The notes beneath the pieces are model-generated. The model searched no databases. It was not told the DNA's origin and saw nothing but the letters and a program-made list of their open reading frames with translations. Source: Flavobacteriaceae bacterium (GTDB lineage: Bacteria > Bacteroidota > Bacteroidia > Flavobacteriales > Flavobacteriaceae). From it: 48,144 nt of DNA. The stretch is from NCBI GenBank assembly GCA_030828565.1, contig JAURCF010000002.1, positions 1 to 48,144 of the forward strand, written 5' to 3'. Made by a program: the position numbers and the translations under genes. Numbering within the stretch: position 1 is the stretch's first letter; each line of letters opens with the position of its first letter. This document shows positions 18,677-28,445 of the stretch, one piece after another.

Positions 18677-19210
18677 CTATCGTCTGATTTGCTTGTAAAG
18701 TCGAATTCCTAACATCAAAAGGATTCCCAGTCCAACAATCCCTAACACTCCAAAAAGCCAACTAAACGAATCGCGTAACATCACTAAAAAAATTACCGCA
18801 AACAAAATGATCGTAGAACCTTCGTTCCAAATTCTCATTTTAGTAGAGGAATAACGAATTACATCGCTTTGCATTTCACGAAAAATCAAATGTGTTTTGA
18901 AATGATACGCGAACAAAAGACCTACAAATACTAATTTAATCAGCATCCATTGTTGTGTCAACCAGGCTGGCATTAAATACAGAAGCCAAGCCGCAAAAAA
19001 TGTAGCCAATATTGCAGAGGGCCACGAAATTATATACCACAATCTTTTGGTCATTATTTTAAATTGAGCTACTAAAATAGCACTCTCAGGGGCTGGTTTC
19101 TGAGAAGCCTCAATATGGTAAATAAACAATCGAGGAATATAGAACAACCCCGCAAACCACGTAATTACAAAAATCAAATGCAAGGCTTTTATATAATTAT
19201 AATATTCCAA
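18677..19210 (-). CDS. hemJ: HemJ/CopD-like membrane protein, candidate protoporphyrinogen oxidase
   Basis: YIKALHLIFVITWFAGLFYIPRLFIYH, YHFKTHLIF, RIWNEGS: HemJ-type conserved His/Trp/Arg-x-x-Asn-Glu; located in a heme cluster. Confidence 0.8.
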   Translation of the reverse strand: MEYYNYIKALHLIFVITWFAGLFYIPRLFIYHIEASQKPAPESAILVAQFKIMTKRLWYIISWPSAILATFFAAWLLYLMPAWLTQQWMLIKLVFVGLLFAYHFKTHLIFREMQSDVIRYSSTKMRIWNEGSTIILFAVIFLVMLRDSFSWLFGVLGIVGLGILLMLGIRLYKQIRR

Positions 19211-19292
19211 AGCTTTTAATTTATTTTAATTTAAAAATACACGTTTAAAGTTGAATACGGCGCATTCATGCAAATATTATGACAACAACTTT

Positions 19293-20318
19293 TTAAGAAA
19301 CGGGTTGCATTGCCCATTCGTCGATCCAACGACTCAATACTTTTACCCATTCGTGATCTGAATTCAAACAAGGAACAACATGAAATTGCTCTCCTCCTTT
19401 TTCCATAAAATCTTCAGCGGCCTCCATACCAATTTCCTCCAATGTTTCCAAACAATCAGAAACAAAAGCAGGGGTCACTATCGCCATGTTTTTGGTGCCG
19501 TTTTTAGCAAAATCTTCAACAGTGGTATCCGTATAGGGTTGAAGCCATTTATCTCCTGCCAATCGCGACTGAAACGAAGAAGAATACGTGCCCTCTTTGA
19601 GTTCCAAATACTCCACTACTTTTCGAGTCGTTTCATAGCACTGATGTCGGTAACAAAATTGATGTGCGGAAGAGGGTGTTTGACAACATTGACCGTCGAT
19701 TTTACAATGGGATTTGGTAATATCTGTTTTTCGAATATGCCGTTCTGGAATACCGTGGTATGAAAAAAGTAAGTGCTCCCATTCTTTGTCTTTTAGATAA
19801 TTTTGAATAGAATTTGCTAAAACCCTAATATAATCAGGGTGGTTATAAAATGCTGGAAGGTTGGTAAATTCCATATTCGGAAAAAACTCTTTTCGCAATG
19901 CTTCTGCCAATACCAAAATGGTTTCGGTGGAAGCCATAGCGTGTTGAGGGTACAACGGAATAAGCAACGTTTCAGTAACTCCTAAATCCGAAAGCTCTTG
20001 AAGTCCTTTCTTGATAGAAGGTTTTCCGTATCGCATTGCCAAAGCAACGGGTATGGATGTTAATTCTTTTACTTTTTCTTGAAGTCGTTTTGACAATACA
20101 ATCAAAGGCGATCCTTCATCCCACCATATTTTTTGATATGCTTTTGCCGATTTCTTAGGTCGCGTATTTAAAATAATTCCTTTTACCAAAAGCGTTCTTA
20201 AAAATTTGGGTGCATCAATGACGCGTTCGTCCATCAAAAATTCTCCTAAATATTTTTTTACATCTTTGGGTTGTGGGCTGTCTGGAGAGCCCAAATTCAC
20301 CAATAATACTCCTTTCAT
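19293..20318 (-). CDS. hemH: Ferrochelatase
   Basis: GVLLVNLGSPDSPQPKDVKKYLGEFL, HLLFSYHGIPERHIRKTD, PAFVSDCLETLEEIGMEAAEDF. Confidence 0.96.
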   Translation of the reverse strand: MKGVLLVNLGSPDSPQPKDVKKYLGEFLMDERVIDAPKFLRTLLVKGIILNTRPKKSAKAYQKIWWDEGSPLIVLSKRLQEKVKELTSIPVALAMRYGKPSIKKGLQELSDLGVTETLLIPLYPQHAMASTETILVLAEALRKEFFPNMEFTNLPAFYNHPDYIRVLANSIQNYLKDKEWEHLLFSYHGIPERHIRKTDITKSHCKIDGQCCQTPSSAHQFCYRHQCYETTRKVVEYLELKEGTYSSSFQSRLAGDKWLQPYTDTTVEDFAKNGTKNMAIVTPAFVSDCLETLEEIGMEAAEDFMEKGGEQFHVVPCLNSDHEWVKVLSRWIDEWAMQPVS

Positions 20319-20354
20319 CTGCCTGAATTTATTGTTTAATACAGTTTTAATTGT

Positions 20355-21248
20355 TTACAAGGTTAAGGACATTAAGTATTTTTTTGGGGTAGTATTGTAT
20401 TTCTTTTTGAAGGCTGTTATAAAATGACTCGCAGTACTATAACCTACTCGAAGCCCTACTTCATTTACGTTAAGATTGCCCGAAGAAAGCATTTTTCTTG
20501 CCATTTCCATTTTATAATCAAATAAAAAACCATAGACCGAATTCCCATATACTTGTTTAAAACCTTCCTTCAGTTTTTTCAAACTCAAACCAATCTCATC
20601 TGCTAAATCTTGTAAAGATGGTGGCTCGGCCATTCGGGATATGATGATCTCTTTGGCGTTTCTTATCTTTCTAACATTGGACTCATCCGTTAGAAAGGGG
20701 CATTGCTCTATATTGGCCTCTTCATTACGATTGAAATACAAACTCATCAACTCAAAAACCTTTCCTTTTAAATAGAGCGACTGAACAGAAGAATGCACTT
20801 GTTTTTGAGAAATTTGACTCAATACCACAGCCACCATGGGGCTAATAGGAAGGTCTTTGTAATATTTTTTTTCTTTGTTATCATCATTCAAAAACGAAAT
20901 CTGATCGGCTTCTCGGGAAAAAAGACCGTGAAACTTTTTAATTGAAATCAATACCGATACCAGCCAAGAGTGAGGTTGTAGGGTTGCTCGAATAGGCAAT
21001 TCTCTTTGGGGATTGTATAATAATAGCGAAGTTTCGGACTGAATGGGAAGCCGATAAGCACCATTATTAAACCCAAACTGCACCTCGCCACGAAGGCAAA
21101 AATGAAATTGAATGTAACTGTGATTTATTTCATGCTCCACCAAAATCGGCTCATGATGATCGTGGTATTTTGTTAGCACTCTCAAACCCTCCTCCACAAC
21201 AACTTCCTCAATAGAACCTAAAGCGATATTTTTTTGAGAATCTATCAT
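20355..21248 (-). CDS. AraC-family transcriptional regulator, PchR-like
   Basis: C-terminal double HTH (PPSLQDLADEIGLSLKKLKEGFKQVYGNSVYGFLFDYKMEMARKML...VGYSTASHFITAFKKKYNTTPKKY). Confidence 0.93.
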   Translation of the reverse strand: MIDSQKNIALGSIEEVVVEEGLRVLTKYHDHHEPILVEHEINHSYIQFHFCLRGEVQFGFNNGAYRLPIQSETSLLLYNPQRELPIRATLQPHSWLVSVLISIKKFHGLFSREADQISFLNDDNKEKKYYKDLPISPMVAVVLSQISQKQVHSSVQSLYLKGKVFELMSLYFNRNEEANIEQCPFLTDESNVRKIRNAKEIIISRMAEPPSLQDLADEIGLSLKKLKEGFKQVYGNSVYGFLFDYKMEMARKMLSSGNLNVNEVGLRVGYSTASHFITAFKKKYNTTPKKYLMSLTL

Positions 21249-21255
21249 AAATTAT

Positions 21256-21278
21256 TAATTTAGAAGTGTTCTAAATTA
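21256..21278. promoter_or_regulatory. Perfect 10-3-10 palindrome TAATTTAGAA-GTG-TTCTAAATTA just upstream of the AraC-family gene
   Basis: Direct inspection; ends 8 nt from the araC-type start codon at 21248. Confidence 0.55.
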
Positions 21279-21350
21279 CGCACTTCTTACTTTTATATTT
21301 TCAACAAAAATAGGACATTTAAGCATCATTTTATCTAAAAAAATAAAAAA

Positions 21351-21413
21351 ATCCTTGAGCGTTATTAAAAGTTCTTTTAGCGTTATTTTTTAGTTTTTTA
21401 GTGAATTATTTTT
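21351..21413 (+). promoter_or_regulatory. Three 21-bp-period direct repeats (core TTnAG[CT]G), candidate AraC-family operator for hemA
   Basis: AGCGTTATT at 21358 and 21379, AGTGAATTATT at 21400; starts spaced exactly 21 bp. Confidence 0.5.
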
Positions 21414-21414
21414 G
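21407..21414 (+). promoter_or_regulatory. Candidate Bacteroidota -7 element TAttTTTG of hemA
   Basis: Exact TAnnTTTG match 5 nt before ATG 21420. Confidence 0.4.
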
Positions 21415-21419
21415 ACCCA

Positions 21420-22670
21420 ATGATTTATGAGCCCACTTCAAAAGGAAATACTTTTTATGCCATTGGCCTAAACTATAAAAAAGCCGACGCTAACAAGCGC
21501 GGTAGGTTTAGCGTACCCACAAAACAAATTGAGCTTTTACTACAAGACGCAAAAGATCAAGGAATCACATCCATCCTAGTCAATTCAACTTGCAATCGTA
21601 CTGAAATTTATGGGTTTGTTAGCAATGCTAGTCATTTAATTACCCTATTGTGTAACTATTCTGAAGGCACTCTTGAGGAATTTGAAGACATCGGATATGT
21701 GTTCAAAAACGCCCAAGCCGTGGATCATATTTTCAATGTAGGTTCGGGATTGGATAGTCAAATACTTGGTGACTTTGAAATTATTGCTCAATTGAAAAAG
21801 AGTTTTTATCGGTCAAAAAAAATGAAACTGACAGATCCTTTCATGGAACGACTGGTTAATTCAGTTATACAAACTAGCAAACGAATTAAAAACGAAACTG
21901 AAATCTCTTCCGGTGTTACTTCAGTTTCATTTGCATCTGTACGTTATATTTTGGATAATGTAAAAAACATCACTTCAAAAAATATTTTGTTGTTTGGCAT
22001 GGGTAAAATTGGAAGAAATACCTGTGAAAATCTGGTAAAACACACCCAAAATAACCACATCACACTGATCAATAGAACCCGAGGAAATGCAGAAAAAATT
22101 GCCGGAAAATTTCATCTAAAAGTAAAAGATTTTGCAGATCTAACAACCGAAATTCACACTGCCGACATTCTTATTGTTGCTACTGGAGCTTCGAAACCAA
22201 CCATTACCAAAAACCTGATTCATACCAACAAGCCATTGCTCATATTGGACTTGTCTATCCCTAAAAACGTAGACGAAAATGTGTTGGAGCACGATCAAAT
22301 TTCTTTAGTACACCTCGATGATCTATCAAAAATTACAGATCAAACGCTTCATCGAAGAAAGCAATACATCCCCCAAGCACAAAAAATCATTCAAGAAATT
22401 CGAAATGAATTTGATCAGTGGCTAACAACCCGAAAATTTGTTCCAACAATCAAAGCGTTGAAAAACAAATTGATTCAAATTCAGGAAAACGAAATTGCAT
22501 CCCAACGAAAAAAAATTAAAAACTTCGACGAAGAACAAGTTTTGTTGGTTTCCAACCATTTGATTCAAAAAATTACGAATCAAGTTGCCAATCATCTTAA
22601 AGATCACGACGAATCAAACGATCGTTTGACCATGATTCAAGAAGTCTTTAAACTCAATCCTGATGAGTAG
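21420..22670 (+). CDS. hemA: Glutamyl-tRNA reductase
   Basis: FYAIGLNYKKADANKRGRFSV, STCNRTEIYGF, LLFGMGKIGRNTCENL, LINRTRGNAEKIAGKF. Confidence 0.96.
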   Translation: MIYEPTSKGNTFYAIGLNYKKADANKRGRFSVPTKQIELLLQDAKDQGITSILVNSTCNRTEIYGFVSNASHLITLLCNYSEGTLEEFEDIGYVFKNAQAVDHIFNVGSGLDSQILGDFEIIAQLKKSFYRSKKMKLTDPFMERLVNSVIQTSKRIKNETEISSGVTSVSFASVRYILDNVKNITSKNILLFGMGKIGRNTCENLVKHTQNNHITLINRTRGNAEKIAGKFHLKVKDFADLTTEIHTADILIVATGASKPTITKNLIHTNKPLLILDLSIPKNVDENVLEHDQISLVHLDDLSKITDQTLHRRKQYIPQAQKIIQEIRNEFDQWLTTRKFVPTIKALKNKLIQIQENEIASQRKKIKNFDEEQVLLVSNHLIQKITNQVANHLKDHDESNDRLTMIQEVFKLNPDE

Positions 22671-23565
22671 TCCGATTCGCATTGGAACTCGTGACAGTGA
22701 TTTGGCTTTGTGGCAAGCAACTCATGTTCAAAAAAAAATGACCGCATTGGGTCTAAAATCTGTTTTAGTCCCTTTAAAATCCGAAGGCGATCAAAACCTA
22801 ATCCAACCCCTTTACGAAATGGGAATTGTGGGGGTTTTTACTAAAGTGCTAGATACCGCTTTGCTTAATGATCGTATTGACATTGCTGTGCATAGCATGA
22901 AGGATGTTCCCACACAACTCCCCCAAGGCCTCGTTCAAGCCGCTGTTTTGGAAAGAGAAAGCCCGCTCGATCTTTTGGTATTCAAAACGAATGAAATCGA
23001 TTTTTCGAAACCACTAACGATCGCTACTAGCAGTCTTCGCAGAAAGGCCCAATGGCTTTGCAAATACCCACACCATCAAATTGAGGTGTTGCGAGGAAAT
23101 GTAAACACGCGTCTTCAAAAACTTAAAACGAGTAATTGGGACGGCGCCATTTTCGCAAAAGCAGGACTCGAACGATTGAATATGGTTCCTAAAAACAGTA
23201 TCGATTTGTTCTGGATGACTCCCGCACCAGCCCAAGGAGCTTTAATGGTTGTAGCAAAAAGTGAAAATCCAGAGCTTTGCAAATTACTTTCAAAAATCAA
23301 TCACCCAAACACTGCCAAATGTGTTCAAATAGAACGTAATTTTTTAAGAACACTTCAAGGTGGGTGTTCGGCGCCCATTGGGGCTTTGGCTCAAATGAAA
23401 AACAAAGAAATTCACTTTGCTGGAAATATTTCTCATCCCAACGGAAATGATGCCGTAGTCATTGACAAAACTGCTAACATCAAAAGTAAAAATCTTGGGG
23501 AATTGTATGCCAACGAAATATTATCTCAAGGCGGGAAACGAATTTTAGAACAAATAAATCGATAA
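22663..23565 (+). CDS. hemC: Hydroxymethylbilane synthase
   Basis: RIGTRDSDLALWQA, VHSMKDVPTQLPQGL, GGCSAPIGALAQ. Confidence 0.97.
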   Translation: MSSPIRIGTRDSDLALWQATHVQKKMTALGLKSVLVPLKSEGDQNLIQPLYEMGIVGVFTKVLDTALLNDRIDIAVHSMKDVPTQLPQGLVQAAVLERESPLDLLVFKTNEIDFSKPLTIATSSLRRKAQWLCKYPHHQIEVLRGNVNTRLQKLKTSNWDGAIFAKAGLERLNMVPKNSIDLFWMTPAPAQGALMVVAKSENPELCKLLSKINHPNTAKCVQIERNFLRTLQGGCSAPIGALAQMKNKEIHFAGNISHPNGNDAVVIDKTANIKSKNLGELYANEILSQGGKRILEQINR

Positions 23566-23571
23566 AAAACC

Positions 23572-24255
23572 ATGAAAAGACATCGTGTTTTATCGACAAA
23601 AATTTTATCCGAAACTCAACGGGAACGATTGATTCAAGCCAATATTTCATTGATTCAAGCCAATTTTATTGAAACAAAATCGCTGTCTTTTTCGATTCCT
23701 ACCAATTGTGAAAATTGGATATTTACAAGTCAAAATGCTGTGGAAGCCGTTTTTTCTTTATTAAAAAAAGAACAATGTGTAGGCAAAAAGGTGTTTTGTG
23801 TGGGAGAAAAAACAAAATCCCTTTTAATCAAAAATGAGCAAAAAGTAGTAAAAATGAGTCGAAATTCACTAGAATTAGGTCATTTTATAGCAAAAAACTA
23901 TAAAAACGAACCGTTTTTGTTTTTTTGTGGAAATCTTAAACAAGAAGATTTGCCTCATGTTTTATTAGAACATCAGATTCCACTTACCGAAGTTGTGGTT
24001 TATCAAACCGATTTGATTCCTAAAAAAATGGAAACCCCTGTGGACGGTGTTCTTTTTTTTAGCCCTAGCGGAGTAGAAAGCTTCACTCGCCTGAACCAAC
24101 TGGGCAAATCGAAAGGCATTTGTATTGGCGAAACAACAGCCCAAGCGTTAAAACCTTACACATCAAATATTTCAGTAGCTACGTCTCCAACCATTGAAAA
24201 CGTGCTGCTAAAAACAATTCAACATTTTGGCACTTATGAGTATGTTAAAAAATGA
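23572..24255 (+). CDS. hemD: Uroporphyrinogen-III synthase
   Basis: [47 protein letters not shown]; lies between hemC and hemE. Confidence 0.9.
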   Translation: MKRHRVLSTKILSETQRERLIQANISLIQANFIETKSLSFSIPTNCENWIFTSQNAVEAVFSLLKKEQCVGKKVFCVGEKTKSLLIKNEQKVVKMSRNSLELGHFIAKNYKNEPFLFFCGNLKQEDLPHVLLEHQIPLTEVVVYQTDLIPKKMETPVDGVLFFSPSGVESFTRLNQLGKSKGICIGETTAQALKPYTSNISVATSPTIENVLLKTIQHFGTYEYVKK

Positions 24256-25264
24256 TCTTTTTTTAAAAGCCCTTCGGGGTGAAACCGTTGAGCGTCCTCC
24301 TGTATGGATGATGCGTCAAGCAGGAAGGTACTTGCCTGATTTTATGAAGCTCAAAGAGAAATATGATTTTTTTACGCGATGCCGAACTCCAGAGTTGGCT
24401 ACCGAAATCACCGTAATGCCTATTGATCAAATCGGTCCTGATGCTGCGATTTTGTTCAGTGACATTTTGGTAATTCCGCAAGCAATGGGCATCGAAGTAG
24501 AAATGAAAAACGGAATAGGTCCGTGGTTGCCCAATCCTGTTCGTTCTTTAGAAGCCGTTGCTCAAGTAAACGTACCCGACATCGATGAGAGTTTGGGATA
24601 TGTCCTAGAGGCTATCAAAATGACCAAAGAAGCGCTCAACGATGAAATTCCGCTTATTGGTTTTGCGGGTTCTCCATGGACGATTCTCTGTTATTCCGTA
24701 GAAGGTCAAGGATCCAAATCTTTTGACAAAGCAAAGGGATTTTGTTTTTCGCAACCCGAAGCTGCCCATCAATTGCTTCAAAAAATCACCGACACCACCA
24801 TTGCTTACCTCAAAGCCAAAGTAAAGGCTGGAGTGAATGCAGTTCAAATTTTTGATTCGTGGGGAGGCATGTTGTCTCCTGTAGATTATCAAGAGTTTTC
24901 TTGGAAATACATCCAACAAATCATTGACGCTCTAAAGGACGAAGCTCCCGTAATTGTGTTTGGGAAAGGATGTTGGTTTGCTCTTCATGAAATGTCGCAA
25001 TCAGGAGCTGCTGCTTTGGGTATTGACTGGACCTGTTCGGCTCGTAACGCACGATATCTTACAGGAGGAAACATTCCCCTTCAAGGAAATTTTGATCCTT
25101 CTCGATTACTTTCTCCCATTCCAGAAATTCAAAAACAAGTTAAAATTATGATTGATTCGTTTGGGAAAGATCGATACATTGCGAACTTAGGGCATGGTAT
25201 TTTGCCTAATATTCCTGTCGATCACGCAAAAGCTTTTGTTGACGCAGTTAAAAATTATCATTAA
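24242..25264 (+). CDS. hemE: Uroporphyrinogen decarboxylase
   Basis: [73 protein letters not shown] set at 24242. Confidence 0.97.
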   Translation: MLKNDLFLKALRGETVERPPVWMMRQAGRYLPDFMKLKEKYDFFTRCRTPELATEITVMPIDQIGPDAAILFSDILVIPQAMGIEVEMKNGIGPWLPNPVRSLEAVAQVNVPDIDESLGYVLEAIKMTKEALNDEIPLIGFAGSPWTILCYSVEGQGSKSFDKAKGFCFSQPEAAHQLLQKITDTTIAYLKAKVKAGVNAVQIFDSWGGMLSPVDYQEFSWKYIQQIIDALKDEAPVIVFGKGCWFALHEMSQSGAAALGIDWTCSARNARYLTGGNIPLQGNFDPSRLLSPIPEIQKQVKIMIDSFGKDRYIANLGHGILPNIPVDHAKAFVDAVKNYH

Positions 25265-25271
25265 TTTTTAT

Positions 25272-26177
25272 ATGAAAACATCATTCTCAAATTATATCGA
25301 ACAACTGCAAGATCGCATTACCAACAGACTTGAACAGCTAGATGGCGGTGCTACATTTCAGGAAGACCTTTGGGAGCGAGAAGAGGGCGGCGGCGGAAGA
25401 ACACGCGTTATTGAAAACGGAAATGTATTTGAAAAAGGAGGAGTCAATATTTCAAAAGTGCACGGAGACTTACCTCCATCCATGCAAGCCTATTTTGGAG
25501 TAAAAGACTGTACTTTTTTTGCTTGTGGATTGAGTCTGGTGCTTCATCCTAAAAATCCAATGGTTCCAACCGTTCACGCCAATTGGCGGTATTTTGAATT
25601 GTACGACATGAAAGGAGCTAAAATCGATGCATGGTTTGGTGGCGGACAAGACCTAACTCCCTATTATTTGTTTGAAGAAGATGCGCTTCATTTTCACACA
25701 GTTTGCAAACGTGCTTGCGATGCGCATGAAGGTGATTTTTACAAAACATTTAAAGAAAAATGCGATCAGTATTTTTGGAACGCTCATCGAAACGAGGCAA
25801 GAGGTATTGGTGGACTGTTCTTTGACTATTGCAAAGCTACGGGTACTTTTTCCATAGAACAGTGGGCAAATTTTGTGTGTGAAGTCGGAGATTCTTTTTT
25901 GGAAAGCTACGTTCCTATTGTTGAACGAAGAAAAGACAGCGCCTATTCGAAGGAACAAAGAGAATGGCAGGAAATTCGAAGAGGGCGTTATGTAGAATTC
26001 AACTTGGTTCATGATAAAGGCACTTTGTTTGGACTCAAAACCAACGGACGAATTGAAAGTATTTTAATGAGTCTTCCTCCAAAAGTGCAATGGAATTATA
26101 ACCATCAACCTAAAAAAGGAAGCCCAGAAGAACAATTAGTTACGGTGCTAAAGCAGCCCGTAGAATGGATAAAATAA
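25272..26177 (+). CDS. hemF: Oxygen-dependent coproporphyrinogen III oxidase
   Basis: WEREEGGGGRTRVIENGNVFEKGGVN, PTVHANWRYFE, WFGGGQDLTPYYLFEED, GRYVEFNLVHDKGTLFGLKTNGRIESILMSLPP. Confidence 0.97.
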   Translation: MKTSFSNYIEQLQDRITNRLEQLDGGATFQEDLWEREEGGGGRTRVIENGNVFEKGGVNISKVHGDLPPSMQAYFGVKDCTFFACGLSLVLHPKNPMVPTVHANWRYFELYDMKGAKIDAWFGGGQDLTPYYLFEEDALHFHTVCKRACDAHEGDFYKTFKEKCDQYFWNAHRNEARGIGGLFFDYCKATGTFSIEQWANFVCEVGDSFLESYVPIVERRKDSAYSKEQREWQEIRRGRYVEFNLVHDKGTLFGLKTNGRIESILMSLPPKVQWNYNHQPKKGSPEEQLVTVLKQPVEWIK

Positions 26178-26183
26178 ACGAAT

Positions 26184-27161
26184 ATGTACCCACTAAGAAG
26201 AAATAGAAGATTACGAACCACCCCTGCACTTCGGGCATTGGTCAGTGAAACGCAACTAAGCACTACAGACTTCATTGTTCCTTTGTTTGTAGTAGAAGGA
26301 TCGGGGATTAAGGAAGAAATTCCTTCGATGCCCAACTATTATCGCTACAGCTTGGACCTTATTCGAAAAGAAGTAAAAGAATTATGGAGTTTGGGGCTAA
26401 AATCCGTTCTTCTTTTTGTAAAAGTTCCTGACAAACTAAAGGACAACGCTGGCACGGAAGCATTGAACGCTAAGGGATTGATGCAACGGGCCATTCAGGA
26501 AGTTCGAAATGCTGTCCCCGAAATGGTAGTCATGACCGATGTTGCTTTGGATCCCTACTCCAATTATGGACATGATGGCATTGTTGAAAATGGAATTGTG
26601 GTGAATGATGCGACCAACACTATTTTGGCCGAAATGGCAGTTTCTCATGCAAATGCAGGAGCCTCTATTGTTGCGCCTAGTGATATGATGGATGGTAGAA
26701 TTTTAGAAATTAGAGAAGCTTTGGAAGATGAAGGATTTGTAGATACAGGCATTATGAGTTACAGCGCTAAATACGCTTCTTCGTTTTACGGCCCTTTTCG
26801 AGATGCGTTGGACTCTGCTCCAGGATTTGGAGATAAAAAAACATACCAAATGGATCCTTCCAATCGGTTTGAAGCAATCAAAGAAACACAAATGGATATT
26901 GATGAAGGGGCAGATATTGTTATGATTAAACCTGGTATTGCTTATTTGGACATTGTTCGAGAAATAAGAAACGAAGTGGATGTTCCTGTTGCCGTATATC
27001 AAGTAAGTGGCGAATATGCCATGATTAAAGCAGCGGCTGAAAAAGGATGGCTTAATCATGACGCCGTAATGCAGGAACAGCTTTTAGCAATAAAACGCGC
27101 GGGGGCCAATATGATTGCTTCGTATTTCGCAAAAGATATGGCGCGGATTATAAACTCTTAA
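26184..27161 (+). CDS. hemB: Porphobilinogen synthase (delta-aminolevulinic acid dehydratase)
   Basis: RRNRRLRTTPALRALVSET, VVMTDVALDPYSNYGHDGIV, VAPSDMMDGRI, YQMDPSNRFEA, MIKPGIAYLDIVRE. Confidence 0.97.
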   Translation: MYPLRRNRRLRTTPALRALVSETQLSTTDFIVPLFVVEGSGIKEEIPSMPNYYRYSLDLIRKEVKELWSLGLKSVLLFVKVPDKLKDNAGTEALNAKGLMQRAIQEVRNAVPEMVVMTDVALDPYSNYGHDGIVENGIVVNDATNTILAEMAVSHANAGASIVAPSDMMDGRILEIREALEDEGFVDTGIMSYSAKYASSFYGPFRDALDSAPGFGDKKTYQMDPSNRFEAIKETQMDIDEGADIVMIKPGIAYLDIVREIRNEVDVPVAVYQVSGEYAMIKAAAEKGWLNHDAVMQEQLLAIKRAGANMIASYFAKDMARIINS

Positions 27162-27281
27162 AATTAACTTCTCCATAAAATCACTTGGAAACTTTGACAA
27201 ATGAAGCTCCTGATGAATCTATTCAAGTAACTAAAATTCTAACAAATACATTTAAAAAACGTATTTTTATAAAAAAATCAT

Positions 27282-28445
27282 ATGCAGCTCTTCATTAAAC
27301 TTTTACGCAAATTAATATTCATTCTATTGATTTTTATTGGAGTCTTGTATTTTTCTGGATATGAATATCTTGTAGATATGGGATTTACTATTATCCGTAC
27401 AGGAAGAGCAGGAGCGGGTATCGATGATTATAAATATTTTTACAATCGATCTATTGAAAAAAGTTCCAATCCACAGCCTTGGGCAATTCACAAAGACTAT
27501 AATCAAACGCCTCCCACCAAAAAGCTGAGCCAACTTCATAAAGACTTGGGTACTGTTGCCTATATGATTATTAAAAACGATTCGATTTGGCACGAACAAT
27601 ATTTTGAAGGTTACGGAACAAGCTCTTTTAGCAATTCGTTTTCGATGTCTAAAAGCGTTGTTTGCGCCATGCTTGGAAGAGCTATTTCGGAAGGATTTAT
27701 AAAAAATATTACCCAAAAAGTGGGCGATTATTTACCTGAATTTAATGACGGATATGCTGCACAACTCACAGTGGGTGACTTGGCTAGTATGTCGTCAGGT
27801 CTTCAATGGACAGAAAGCTACACCAATTTACTTACGATTACACCTAGAGTGTATGTCGAAAAGGAGCTGAACGCACTCATGCGAACCATTCCCATAGAGT
27901 CTGAGCCTGGTAAATCTTTTCGATACCTGAGTGGAAATACACAACTTTTAGCAATGGTACTTGAAGAGGCCACGGGTAAAAATGTTTCTACACTTCTAAA
28001 AGAGTGGTTTTGGGAAGATATGGGCGCAGAAAATGAGGTGCTATGGCAACTAGACGATGAAAACGGGAATGAGAAAGCCTATTGCTGCTTTAATTCCAAT
28101 GCAAGGGACTTTGCTCGATTTGGAAAACTCTTTAAAAACAACGGTGTTTGGAATGGCAAAACCTTATTAGATCCCGAGTTCATTAAGCTATCTATCACCC
28201 CACGGTTTGAGGAAAGCCCACAATATGGTTACGGCTGGTGGCTTGGAGAACGTGAAGGAAGAAAATTCTATAGCATGCAAGGACATCTTGGGCAGTATGT
28301 AATTGTACTTCCAGAAGAAAACACGATTGTTGTTCGACTTGGTCATCAAAAAATTGGCAACCTAAATGGCAATCCTCATCCCGAAGATTGTTACTATTAC
28401 ATAGAAGAAGCCCTTAAAATGATTGCTAATGATTCAACGTCTTAA
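27282..28445 (+). CDS. Serine hydrolase, beta-lactamase/class C family, membrane-anchored
   Basis: N-terminal TM; SMSKSVVCAMLG (SxxK), RYLSGNTQ (YxN-like), YGYGWWLG, MQGHLGQYVIVLP. Confidence 0.9.
   Translation: MQLFIKLLRKLIFILLIFIGVLYFSGYEYLVDMGFTIIRTGRAGAGIDDYKYFYNRSIEKSSNPQPWAIHKDYNQTPPTKKLSQLHKDLGTVAYMIIKNDSIWHEQYFEGYGTSSFSNSFSMSKSVVCAMLGRAISEGFIKNITQKVGDYLPEFNDGYAAQLTVGDLASMSSGLQWTESYTNLLTITPRVYVEKELNALMRTIPIESEPGKSFRYLSGNTQLLAMVLEEATGKNVSTLLKEWFWEDMGAENEVLWQLDDENGNEKAYCCFNSNARDFARFGKLFKNNGVWNGKTLLDPEFIKLSITPRFEESPQYGYGWWLGEREGRKFYSMQGHLGQYVIVLPEENTIVVRLGHQKIGNLNGNPHPEDCYYYIEEALKMIANDSTS

Noticed and set aside
27180-27281. AGTAACTAAAATTCTAACA before the serine hydrolase as another Pho-box-like repeat
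   Set aside because: The TAAC cores are 13 bp apart, not in the 11-bp register; not counted.
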